Origin: Trichoplax sp. H2
Taxonomy: Eukaryota > Placozoa > Uniplacotomia > Trichoplacea
NCBI GenBank assembly: GCA_003344405.1
Contig: NOWV01000256.1
Location: forward strand, 22,256-86,255
Length of the DNA: 64,000 bases
Direction of reading: 5' to 3'
Below the pieces are notes generated by a model. It was not told the DNA's origin and did no database searches. It was given only the letters and a program-made list of their open reading frames with translations. Position numbers and translations under genes: made by a program. Within the stretch, counting starts at the first letter, position 1. Every line of letters begins with the position of its first letter. Positions 49,771 to 61,674 of this stretch are shown one piece after another.

Positions 49771-52700
49771 TTATAGTACAGAATTTAAAGTAAGTCACAC
49801 ATTAAACATAAATTTTTAAACCGCAAAAAACTTAATTATATTTTTAAATAAGGCAAATCGATAGCTTTGACGTTTGTATGAGTTACATTTATTGGTACAG
49901 TATTTGAAAAAACTGGAACATAAATTATTATCTCTTAAAAATTGAATTCCGTAAAGTATTTTCTAAACTTCATGCTAATTCAGATATAAATAAAGGGAAT
50001 TTACTGTTGTAACTAAAGGATGAAATTAAAATATATACAGAGAAAAAAATCATAGAAATTATTGAGTTATTGATCAAATTAGACGAAACCGAAATTAAAA
50101 TTCAATCGAAAATAGGTCAGTTTACTTTAAAGTAGAGTTAAAAATGCAATAGTTATCAATAAAAAGATATTATGAACCTATTTACCTATAAAAATATCTA
50201 CAGCTCCATAATTGACACCATTATTAAGAAATACCAAATAATGTTATTGAATAAATAAGATATTAGTTGAAGAATGTACATAAATATATCACTGCGCGAC
50301 AATTAGCTCTTGTTTCATGCAAGATTTGTTTTGTTGGTTACTATAAAATAATCCTACAAAGAAAATCAATAGATAAATTCTATCAATACCAAGTCATGCA
50401 AAGCTAATGGAAATTATAGAGATACAGTTCAAAATTTTCTGAAATCTGATCTTCATTACTTATATCATTTTATCCTCAAACCTTACGAAACATTCGTGAT
50501 AAATATTAATTGATAATATTCTACCTTTATCTTTATTGCATAATTTTTATTTCATAATATTTCAAAGATATCGGTAAGTTTTATTGTAGTGCTATTGACG
50601 GAAGAAACATGAAACAATCAATTTTTACTATTAAGGCGCTGAATTATCATTTAATTAAGAATGAAATTTGTTAAACAATTCATAATTCAATTTAAGAGTA
50701 GCAACTGGTGAAATTTTATGTTTTTAGCGATTGCTATCATATTTGTTTAGCACATAATTTCGTAATCAATATTATCCTGATTTACTAATTTGTATATTTT
50801 AATTAGTGTTCTATAATGAAAGAAACCATTGTCAATTACTTTGACAGTTTCCTTGTGTTAAGCTTATCCTATCAGTTTGCAAAATTACAGGTGCTGTGGT
50901 GTTGCCTTGCCATTAGGATAATTTAATAAGTACAGTAGTAGCTAGTATGGAGAATATCCATATTTGTAGTGCTAGGTACGATAAGTAAAGCCTTAACATG
51001 AATGTTGTTTGTGATAGTTCGTCAAATATTTGATACTGATTGTTATTGTGTTATAGATAGCAGTAAGATGATTCAAGTGCTAGTTGATGATAGTTGAATT
51101 AGACAACCTACGAGCTTAGATTAAGATTAAGTATGAGTAAGAGATTCAAACTATTTACTGATAGAAAAGCTATTTAAGGAGCATCTCAGTCGAATTGTTC
51201 CTCCTGGTAAGGCATAATAATAATACTGTTGTTTAAGAATTAGACGGTTCCTATATAAACGGGAACACTTGAGTTGAGTGGGGTGGTAAAAAATTGTAGA
51301 TGTATCTTTGCTAATAAAAGTTTCATCTTTACAGTATTTTGCTGTGTGTATTTAAAGTCAAATAAAAGGGCGTTTAAGTCAGTAGCTACTAATAGACTTT
51401 TACTGTACGTTAACTTGTTGCAGAAGTCAAATTGTGACAACAGGTAACTGTCATAATTTTCTAATCCTGCCCTGCAATAATACGATTACTACGTGATTGC
51501 ATTAAGAATAGCGGAATTGAATTCTTGCAGAATAGGATACCGTACTTAGTATTTATTCTTTACAGTTTTTCTAGAAATGAATAGAAAATCTCTTATTAGT
51601 TTACTATTATGAATCGAATCTGGACATATTGTTGCCCGTACTTTGCCTTTTTTTAAATTATAATTAGATAATTTTTATGTTTAATACATTCTAACCGGCT
51701 CAATCTCAGCTTTCTTAATGCCTAACAACCTAATGGCCTTATAATTGCTATACATTAATGCACAATTGCTATAATTTTTCTTTCAAGTTGAAAAATTAAA
51801 TATTTTTTATTGTCTTTTGCCCTCAATTGAAATCGATCTGCTTAATGCAAACGCTACAGCGTTAGAAACCTCTCTAAATGGAAGACAAGCTTATAAGTTG
51901 CCTACAGGCATCTTAAAAATACTGCCCAGAGGAAAAGAAATAAAACAGATTTTGATGTCTCTTTTTTGGCCTTAACTGAGCTTGATGACGTAGTTAATAT
52001 AATTAAAAACCTCTAATGTTGCATTAATTCAGCAAAGTAACTGCTACGGAGTAACTATTGTGTAGCTACGTTAACATAGATTCCAAAAGATATCTTATTT
52101 AGGAATATATTTATGTAGTGTTATCTATGACGTTTTACACATTTTAACAGAGATCTTAGATACATTCAGATAAAACTGACATTAGATTTTTTGTAAGTAG
52201 TTTCTGCTTTAGTTTAACTCTTTTCTCGATACAAATTTCGAATTATAACAGTAACATTTAAAGTTTATCTTATAAATATATCATCGTATGCTGCAAGCTG
52301 TGTCTTAGTATTACTCTAAATAGTGCAAAGTCAGCAGCTATGCACATATTTCTACTTCATAGATCAAGGTAACAAATTTTTCATCGCCTAGACCGGAAGC
52401 TAATCTATTAAGTGCTTAATTTTAAGTTCAACTTAATCTCCCTCGATGTTACATCTTTAACGTCTAGTCATGAATGCAATTTTCTTCAATAATGTGATAC
52501 ACTATTATAAACTTTGAATATGGATCTATAAAAAATTGATGCTCTTTAATCAAACTATACATTGCGCGAGTAAATTGGATATTAAGTACAACTTATAACA
52601 ACTGCGAATTTTTCATTGAAACCTTAAACAGTAGGCATTCATATTAGCTAGTACAATAAATTTAAAGCGCAAAAGACGTCATTTATGATTATGGTATAGC

Positions 52701-54225
52701 AAATTTACCGGAATTTATAAGAAAGAATCGTCAATACTTCTGTGATAAGCTAAATAAAGTTTCTTGACATGTCATTACTGGCTTAATATTTTGAATTTTC
52801 GTAATAAACTTCAACTGGCTACATAATTTTTCATCAAGAAGCTGAATTTATCCAATTCTGTTCATCAACGCATTTTAATTTCATAAATAAGTTCTAACAC
52901 TGATGCTCGCCTGTCCACAGCACATCCACTAATTTCTTTAGCAGATTTAATAATAGTATAGCGACAAAGCTTATCCTGTAGGTGAGATCATTTCGAAAAG
53001 GCGCCCAATGCATTACTTTTCTAGTATTACTAGAAAGGCATGAGCGTATAAAACAATGAAAAGGTCTTCTAAAAAATTGATCGTAAGGCTTATATATACG
53101 CGAGATAAAGAGTCATAAAAATTTTGCTATTGTACACAAGCTTGATTCGTCTAACAATGCTAGGGACTAAGGTATCTACCTTTAGCCTACAACTGTCTAA
53201 CTGTTTACAATAAAATCTACGATTTATATACCATTTTTTGGCTATATCACGTTGTGGTATACTACTATATGAAGCAATTCTGCTCATGCTGCGGTAGTTT
53301 TTGACTAGCAGCTGAATACTATTTCATTGTCGATCACAGTTGGTGCCATGCATTCAAATTTCTCTCTTTGTGACGCATATTCATTTTTTGATAATATTGT
53401 TACATATTAGCTTTCAATAGTAGCTTTTATTACAAAGGGATAAGAATAATGGTAAATGTCTGAAATCCACATGCTTTATTTTACTGATGGGGTACAACTA
53501 ATGATCGATGGCTAAAATCAAGAAAATAGGTAAAGAAACCAAAAAAAATAGTGAATAATATCAATGAGATTCGTGCACGCGATGTTATTCCAAGCAATGC
53601 TAATACCTAAGGCGTGCAACCTCAAATGCTTGCTTACGGTGTAAAATATTTTACTACGTGTATAGCATATTATCCTGAGATGCGGTCATCATTTAATTAC
53701 TAATTTGACATATAATACAATATCAAATTTTGCTTGCGAATCAAAGAAAATTTTAGTGGCATATTGTTGTTTATTAAACTATTAATCTAAAATTCATGAC
53801 AATATTCAAACTCCCGTACTGTTAATAATGACTGTAATATTTTCTTAAAAGTTATTCTTCGACATATAAAAGCTGTAAATGAACGTATCACCATATTAAT
53901 GGCAAATTAAAAAAATTAAAGACCAAAACTATCTTTTGAAACTTGCGGCTATATTTTACCATGCTAACTAACCAAATTATGTTTAATGAACATCAGCCAT
54001 AAATAGAGCAACCAAAATACTGCTTAAATACTTTTGTATTACAATTCATATTTATAACACATATGATCGTAATAACAAGATTTGAAATGGCAGAGAAGTT
54101 TTGGTCATTAAATCTTTTATTACATGACAAACGTAGAAATAAATACTAATAACAAGTAAAGGCTTTATTACATCAACACATCTTCCCAGATATAAATCGA
54201 AATTGTAATGACTTAATATAATTTA
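49771..54225. other. Primary-haplotype block D, non-coding
   Basis: Second half of the primary allele, matching 44362-48877 with scattered substitutions and small indels (for example a stretch of about 70 bp near 46744-46832 is absent around 52155). It carries the LTR at 50892-51439. Matching frames at 53090-53287 and 47735-47932 are the same 65-codon frame in two alleles and were not recognised as a gene. Confidence 0.8.
50892..51439 (+). mobile_element. Solo LTR family A2 (548 bp), primary allele
   Basis: Starts TGCTGTGGTG, ends AATTGTGACA, with ACAGG at 50887-50891 and 51440-51444. It is the allelic copy of 45478-46026 and has the better preserved left end. Confidence 0.87.
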
Positions 54226-54733
54226 CATTGAAATTTACGTCTTGTAAAGCTTCATTCGTAGCAAGCTTGAACAATTAAATTTATAAACATATCCAATCAC
54301 TAATAAACGTGGAACTTTCAGATAATTATAATATCAACTGAGGCACTTACTTTAAGTATCTTCAATATGCACATTCAGAATAAAAATACTTAACCAACTT
54401 TTTTGCAATATGATGTATACTGTGTAATTACTACTTGAATATGAAATTGCCATAGATATTAAATTACTATATACAATTAAAATGTAATTGCTTTAACCAA
54501 AGTATATAATGTTTATATAGAATCAGATTCTCTATAATTCGAAAATCACAATAAATGTTATATTAACAACATTTTCAAAAATTGCCAAATTTCTTACTTC
54601 AAAGGCAATATAAATTTTGTAATGAGTTGTAATTTAATCTAATGAAATTAGTTGCATGTTGGACCACTGGGTAGCAATGTTACTGCCAATTGTAGTGTTG
54701 CAAATATTAGATTTATTTAGCTATACACAGTAA
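54226..54733. other. 3' flank of the receptor at 54734
   Basis: AT-rich DNA with only the possible poly(A) signal at 54712-54717. Confidence 0.5.
54712..54717 (-). promoter_or_regulatory. Likely poly(A) signal AATAAA of the 54734-55783 receptor
   Basis: The minus strand reads AATAAA 17 bases after the TAA stop. Such hexamers are frequent by chance in DNA this AT-rich, so only its position supports it. Confidence 0.35.
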
Positions 54734-55783
54734 TTAAAACTTACCTTCGCTTCGTATGTTATCCAGTCGAAGAATTACGTCTATGTGCGAAACTATTAGA
54801 TTAAAACTTTCTTTCCTAGTCAAATGGTTAGTACGACTTCGATGACGGCAAATATTGGCTATCTTTCCCATAACGGACATGATTAATGACTTATACTCAT
54901 TTTTTAATATTTCGTTTGTCATAGCATAAATGTAAGGATTCATAGCTGCATTACAGTAAGCTAACATAAGTATGATCACCTCCATATACCTATTAACTTC
55001 ACATTGCCTATCATAAATAATAAGCATAAAAGTGGTAGTAGTAGTAGTAGCTGCAAGAGGCAACCAACACAAAACATTCGTTCCAACGATCAGAAAGGTA
55101 GTCCTAACTGATTTTTTAATACTTCCTAACCCGTTAATTTGAGAGTTTGATTTATTATAAGCCACATAGAAAATAATCAAATAGCAACAAAAAATTGTGA
55201 TAATAACTGCATCAGTACCAATTGCTAAAGATACCAGGATAATGTAGTTTTCCCAGTTTGCCGATAATGGCAACCAACATAAATTTCGTAATCGATATCT
55301 GCCAAAGCCATAACTGGATAACGGCAATAATGGCAAAACTGCCAGAGGTATAGATATTACATAAGCACAAATGATGAGAAAAGTGTATCGCCATATACTT
55401 AAATTTGCTAAATATACATAAGGATTCACGACGGCGATGCATCTATCAATCGTAATAGCAGCTGACATTAGTAATGATACACCATTAAAGTAGGTAATGA
55501 TAAAACCTGAAGCTTGGCATAGTGAGTATCCATATTGGTGTAATGATGTGATTATTAAACAAGGCAAAGCAATACCTCCAATACATAAATCTATGATATT
55601 TAACGAAATTAGTAAGATGTTTTTAGTATCTCGCAGGCTCGGTCTGCGAGAAATAACGGTCAAGTTTAGAACATTACCGAATACAGAAAGTATACAAATT
55701 GAGACTAAAATAGGAATATAAAACTCATATTCTACGTTTTGAAGAGTATGGTGACTTTCATTAAGATAAGAAGAGTTATTCAT
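54734..55783 (-). CDS. Class A G-protein-coupled receptor, intact, 349 residues
   Basis: This is the best-preserved receptor of the array: single exon, seven hydrophobic segments, predicted plasma-membrane GPCR with unknown ligand. Landmarks are NNSS and NES glycosylation sites within the first 11 residues, GN at 36-37 in TM1, Asp65 in TM2, Cys89 and Cys169, DRC at 113-115 followed by IAVVNPYVYL, the ECL2 phrase YGFGRY at 158-163, SIKKSVRTTFLIVGTN before TM6, CWLP at 239-242 and NPYIY at 282-286. TM6 contains a run of six threonines (246-251) made by ACT codons, an expanded trinucleotide inside a membrane helix. The tail is about 60 residues long and basic. A possible AATAAA poly(A) signal lies 17 bp past the stop. 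The ATG was chosen for the short glycosylated N-terminus. Confidence 0.95.
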   Translation of the reverse strand: MNNSSYLNESHHTLQNVEYEFYIPILVSICILSVFGNVLNLTVISRRPSLRDTKNILLISLNIIDLCIGGIALPCLIITSLHQYGYSLCQASGFIITYFNGVSLLMSAAITIDRCIAVVNPYVYLANLSIWRYTFLIICAYVISIPLAVLPLLPLSSYGFGRYRLRNLCWLPLSANWENYIILVSLAIGTDAVIITIFCCYLIIFYVAYNKSNSQINGLGSIKKSVRTTFLIVGTNVLCWLPLAATTTTTTFMLIIYDRQCEVNRYMEVIILMLAYCNAAMNPYIYAMTNEILKNEYKSLIMSVMGKIANICRHRSRTNHLTRKESFNLIVSHIDVILRLDNIRSEGKF

Positions 55784-58384
55784 AGCTGGAAACTTTATTT
55801 TTTGATCATGATAGAAGCGATTTCAAATTTTAGATTAATGCATTTCAATAATTAAGGATATGTTATAGAAATGAATTGAATAAACCCTGTACTAAAATGA
55901 CGGCTCATTCGTAAGTTCAATGGGTCTTCATACAACCAGTTCAGAATTTGCAAACACTTTTAAAAATTTATCAAATTAAACAATAAAATTAAACAATAAG
56001 TTCTCGAGGCAAATAACTAGCAAAAATAATATCATTGTCTGCTTTCATTTCATTTAATATTATTAATGATTTTGACGGCGTTGCTATAGTGATGCAATAA
56101 ACTGGATCAGGAATGTAATAAATTGCGGCTTTGGCATATATAGTGAGGTACCCTATTAATTTAACTACATTAAGAGCTATGGTGGATATAGTTGAGTTTT
56201 TAAGAATAAATATTATATTGATACTAACATTCGACGATTGGTAATTACTAAATCATAAATTGTTAATTACAAATATTAGCCGGTTAGCTAGGTATGATAA
56301 ATATATCCACGTGACCAAATGCACAGCTTTCATAAATATGCTTAGCAGCTTACAGTTTTGAACATTAATAAAATAGTAATCATATTTCAAGCCGACTGAT
56401 TTATTATTTAAAACACATCGATGATCTATTTGAAGAAAAGTCTTCCGTTGATGAGTCAGGCCTGATTAAAAGCAAATATTTTACTCTAAATGGATTAAAC
56501 GAAATGCATTTAAAAGCTGTAGAGATGAGCTTGAAGTTATTTTCACTCTTTGGAGCGTAAGATACTTTAAATTAGATTCCTGTTCTAATTAGCCATGGCT
56601 CTACTATTCTTAAACTCTATAGCAAAAGCCTTTTCTTAGTTCTATGTTTATTAAGACAATTATTTTTGTATGATAATTTCATTACAGCATGTCATCTTGA
56701 ATAAACATTTATTTAATCATCTTCAGTTAGTATTCAATAAACTTACAGGTATTTGCATAAAATTTATAGTTCCGCAAAGGACAGGGTGTCATTGCCTCTA
56801 GACTTTTTTTCGTATAAGAGCAACCTGTATTGATTTCATCTGATTTCATAAAATACCTTACATTGCTTGAATTGAATACAATTAAGTTAAAGTTTTCTAT
56901 TAACATCTAATAATACTTCAAAAGCATTGCAGCAACGTAAAGTATAGCATAAATTACACTAGTGCTAAATAGGAGCGGTATAAGGTCCTATGCCGTATTG
57001 CTTATTATTAAGTAGTGGTAACGTTTGAAAGATGAATATAAACGATGTACGGAAACGAATTAATAAGTAATAATTATTTATGATTAATGTATTAATCAAT
57101 TCTGGAAGATAATAATTGAATAAAGAAACAAATGTATATTAATAAGGCTCAATTAAGCATTCTCCATACGTAAAAATTGTAGAAAATAAAAAATACATGT
57201 AGTTTAGGCTGCCTGAATCATCCATTAAAAATTACCATTTTTCTTAAAGTTAAGCACTTGATTAAATTTTTTTACATTTGAACGATAGCAATAATATAGC
57301 AAACTGAGGCATTTGTATCAAAATATGGTAAATTGAAGTTACATCTTTAAATAATTACATTTCAAAAAGCCAAATTGAAAGTTTGTAATTTATTCTCTTT
57401 CTTGACACTGTTGTAAAATAAATTGAGCAAGTCCTAGCGATTTCATCTTTTCAATTTTCAAAAATTGTGATCGCATGTTTATCCAACAAATCAATTCTAT
57501 AGTAACTAAAGACACAAAATAATTTTTAACTGATATAAACCGAACTCCGTTTCTCAACATTGAGTAAAATTCACATGTTGTGCACATGCATTTATTCAAC
57601 TAGTCTACAAAAGTAGTGTAATTTCAACGACCAGGATATACTGGTACATTTTTATATACATCTCCTATAAATACATGACAGTATATCGTGTAACTGAAGA
57701 AAAATATATTAAATTTCAGAGATTAAATAATTAGTTGGTAGATTTGTAACAAGAAAATATTTCAGCATATTTACTAACTTGACCCTTTTTTTCTGCAATA
57801 AATCTTGCAAAAGGATACCTCATGTATCCAGTTATACATCTTTGCTAAATGTTGACAACTATTAGACAGTTTTCTGGCCAAATCAAAAGAAAGTAATCCG
57901 AATATAATAGCATTCATCTGAGACTTTTTACATTAGAAACTGCATAATGTAACAGTATTGCCATTACCAATCGATATTTTATCATAATATCGCCTTGCTC
58001 ATTTGCTTAATCAATAATTAATCTGTTGTCTTATCCTACACAATTTAGTGAGCGAAGAATGAGTTTAATTCTGCACATTTGAATCACCGTGAACAATAAA
58101 TACTAAAAGAAATTACTTTTATTTTTAAGACGGTATTCGAGAAGACCTTTAAATACCGGATGGGAATTGTTCTATTATAATTCTAATATTTGATATCATT
58201 TCCAGAAATAATTTCCTTTTTCTTTAGTAATTATTATGACATGTAGGTTTGTACATGTAGATGCTGAAAGTTTGGCACTCATTTTAGCTAAAAGCCATTA
58301 CAATGTAATCAATTTCAGTTTGTACAAATTCAGTTTCTGGGATAGTTTTTATTCATTTAGTGAATCAAGTTACGTTCTATTTAG
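55784..58384. other. Intergenic, nothing recognised
   Basis: The 5' side of the intact receptor. No supported gene; a minus-strand frame at 57390-57599 starts with TTG and has no motif. Confidence 0.5.
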
Positions 58385-58389
58385 ACAAG

Positions 58390-58806
58390 TGTAATAAAGT
58401 GTCTATCGAAACGCAACGACTTCCACAACTAGAAGGAAAATCACTTTATTACAATAATTACGTCTTCTACCAAGGACTAGATTATCTATGGCTACTCTGT
58501 CTTCGGAGATAAAATCTCCTGCTTATATACAATTGTGTACAGAGTATCTTCGTGACACATAAATCATTATCTACCTTAATAAGGCTAACATCACACCTCT
58601 AGCGTACCTGCAGGTGCCAAGCAGTATGACTAATACCTTTTACAATCCGTATTGCAATTACTAATACAAATCCTCACATATTTAATCTCACTCTACGATC
58701 TAGCACCTATACAAGTGTATCTATCTTAATTAGCCTAGTAATTACGTCATGCACGATATTCACACATACTGTATATAATCTTAAGCTATATTTGGGCTGC
58801 ACTACA
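58390..58806 (-). mobile_element. Solo LTR family D (417 bp)
   Basis: Exact 5-bp target duplicates ACAAG at 58385-58389 and 58807-58811. In minus-strand sense it starts TGTAGTGCAGCCC and ends CACTTTATTACA, with GTATATAAGC at 58521-58530 followed by AATAAA at 58445-58450. Only one copy is in the window. It lies 77 bp from the start of the family-B LTR at 58889. Confidence 0.82.
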
Positions 58807-58888
58807 ACAAGATAAGATAAAGATTTAAATTTAAGAAATTGTAAGAATAAACAAACCTTGAAACCCTATTAGTTGATATATACGTTAC

Positions 58889-59257
58889 TGTCATACACCA
58901 CTAGTGACAAGGTAGTCTACACACGCCAATCCTTGCAGAGAACCCCACTTACTAACTTAAAGAGGCGAGATTAGCTATATCACCAAATAAATAATTCAGG
59001 TCCAACGACGGAATACTATGATATAATTATAGCGTCACAGATAGTGCAGACGAGATAGTCAGAGATTTACTATCATTTATTACTGAAGGAATCTTGGCAT
59101 CCAAGATTATAGTCTTTGCAATTAAATTGCAATTGATAAACTAGTTGACTATTTAACCGACTAATTAACTAAAAAAGGAATCTTCAGGCACCAGCCTTTT
59201 ATAGTCTCGTCAGAAACTCCCGGTGCACATAAACAAAACTATCCTTTTAAAGTAACA
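58889..59257 (-). mobile_element. Solo LTR family B (369 bp), reference copy
   Basis: TG and CA ends with exact target duplicates GTTAC at 58884-58888 and 59258-59262. In minus-strand sense TATAAAAG (59196-59203) is followed by AATAAA (59076-59081) and the end reads GTGTATGACA. It matches the copy at 31268-31633. Confidence 0.9.
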
Positions 59258-59262
59258 GTTAC

Positions 59263-61377
59263 AAAACACAGTATCTGCAACTTTACAGGTACCTTCATGA
59301 TATGAAACATTTACCAGCAATTAAAATGAAGTTAATGCCAAGATTTTTTTCCAAAATAAGTATGCATGTGTTACCGGCCTAAATTTGAAGAGATTAGCAA
59401 CATAGGTTGAGAATATAATTTAAAGTCATTCACTGCCACTAAAAACTAATCGAAATTAGCTTATACCATAGTGCCGTTAGGCAATGAAACGCGCTAGAAA
59501 ATATCTTTTGTAGTCAGATCTCTAGTCGACTGACTTTGACAATAAATAAAGACTTCAACTTACAACGCAGTTACAAATCTAATTTCATAGCCGAGAGCAA
59601 ATGTTTCAATAGATATTTTAATGATATAGCCGGTTTAACTTCTTAAAGCCTCGTTTGCTACAGTTTAACCATTTATAGATGATAAATCACTCAAAATTTT
59701 CCAGTTAGGAGTTCTTAAACTATATAATAATCCTGTTAAATACAGATTTAACAGGGGAAACATTCACGATAATTCTTGCTGGTTATCTAACACATTTAGT
59801 ATAAGATTTTAATCTAGAACATTTAAAATATACACACAAGCTTCCCAACCAGGTTTATAACACCTCAGTAGATAAAATATCAGCTAAACTAGTTTCTAAC
59901 GTCTATATACATGCTTTTAGGTTATATTTAGTAATGGAATAAAATAAGAATCGAGATAATAGTCGCCACCTCCTAACTTAGTTTTAATCCACTGATTCAT
60001 ATATAATAAACTGCTCACGATAATTTGTTACTGTAACTGCATACAAACATATTAACACATTATTTCCAATATAACATAAATTTTTAGTCCCTCTGAATTT
60101 GTAATATTGCTCTCATACTCATATAGCATCTATAAAATAAGGTCATTTTCAACTTTATTCTATCTATTAGCCTCCTTTCCTTTAACAGCAGGAAGTGTGA
60201 ACGTAAAGGACATTGATCAAAACAGTAATACATGTAGTCCATTTTTTATAGCAATCTAATGGAAAATGGTTCACATATTAGCAAAATCACAAAATAATAG
60301 TCTTAATCAATAGTGCTGTTAATATCCCAAATAGCGAATGTCAATATGCGGCTGTAATATTATCGTTGACCTTCGACATCTTATCGTAATATTTTCGATA
60401 CCTGGTCATTGGCCTCATCAATGATAAATCAATATTCAAACTAGATCTTTAAGACAAGTTGTCTAGACTGCAGTAGTCACACAAAAATATATTTTTAACC
60501 CTCCGTAAATAGTCAACCTAGTTAATTTATCTAGTAGCTTATTACTAATTAGAACTATCATCTAATTTTTGTTTCCTTACTGATATGGTATCATTACAAC
60601 TTTCTTATCTTACAAATATTTTCCTGATGAAATTTAGAAACTATACCTAAGGCAGATGGAGCTTTAAGTTCTTCCTATACAGTAGCACAGCAACGCTTTA
60701 TTGAAAGCAATCTCTTATATACAGACATTTTCTTAAATAATTGATTCATAAATAATTCAGTTAACGCTTTCAATAAGAAAAAGAATAATAGCAATACTTC
60801 AGTTCTAGTTTTGAGAAATTCTACAATATGATGATGCATTGACCACGTACGAAAAGTTGATAATATTTGAAGTAATAATTAAAATAATTTTGCTGATTAT
60901 TAGTATACCTATTTAGAGCATATTATGTATTGACCTTACTTGAATGAGGTGTTAAGAACTGAAAATGAATGATAACGAAAAATTTAGCGACGATTATAGA
61001 CTATAAAAATAAATATAATTACTTGATTTAAAAAATTCTCAAGTATTGCGCAAGCATTAGCCTTGGATATGAAAAATATTGTCGATTTAGACATTCAAAA
61101 CAATTTGAATTTCTGAAGTCTAATTATGTAGAAAGTTGGTAGCCTTTTAGAAAGATAGTTCTTGTACGTTATAGCAGCAATACTATATTCTTACTAGATC
61201 TTTCGGCAGATTAGGGTAGTAATCTGTAAAAGCAACTCAAAGTGTATTACGTTAGACTATTAAACTTGTCAGGAAGAAGTCCGCGACAGTAATCAAGTGC
61301 ATGATGTAAACATTTAGCAACGATATTTACTTGAAAAAGCGGATTGTAATTTTTACTTGGTTAAAAGTAGACTTAGT
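59263..61377. other. Intergenic, nothing recognised
   Basis: About 2.1 kb with no supported gene, RNA or repeat. Confidence 0.5.
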
Positions 61378-61674
61378 AGACCATCATTAATCCATTATGG
61401 ATACGACTACAGTATTTACGTAGACATTATTCATCTCAACCAAAGTACAATGAATTAGCCATATCCTAATATATGATTTACAGTTCTATTTTTGCCTATA
61501 ACCTTATTAGTAACTGAACACCTTACTGTATATAGTCATATGTGTTCTACCATAGAGTTTATATAACTACAGTTTATAGTTATGGCTACCAAATATCTCT
61601 TAGGGTAAATATCTACCGTACATTATACTAAACATGGCTAACAGTCTACAATCACAATACTAAGTTATATTACA
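61378..61674 (-). mobile_element. Truncated LTR family C (5' part), reverse
   Basis: On the minus strand it starts TGTAATATAACTTAG at 61674 and follows family C up to about 61378, ending before the TATA box. The right half is missing, as in the copy at 10347-10740. Confidence 0.82.

Noticed and set aside
47735-53287. Two similar 65-codon minus-strand frames (47735-47932 and 53090-53287) as a duplicated gene
   Set aside because: They are the same position in two haplotypes of non-coding DNA; their similarity reflects allelism, and no motif is present.
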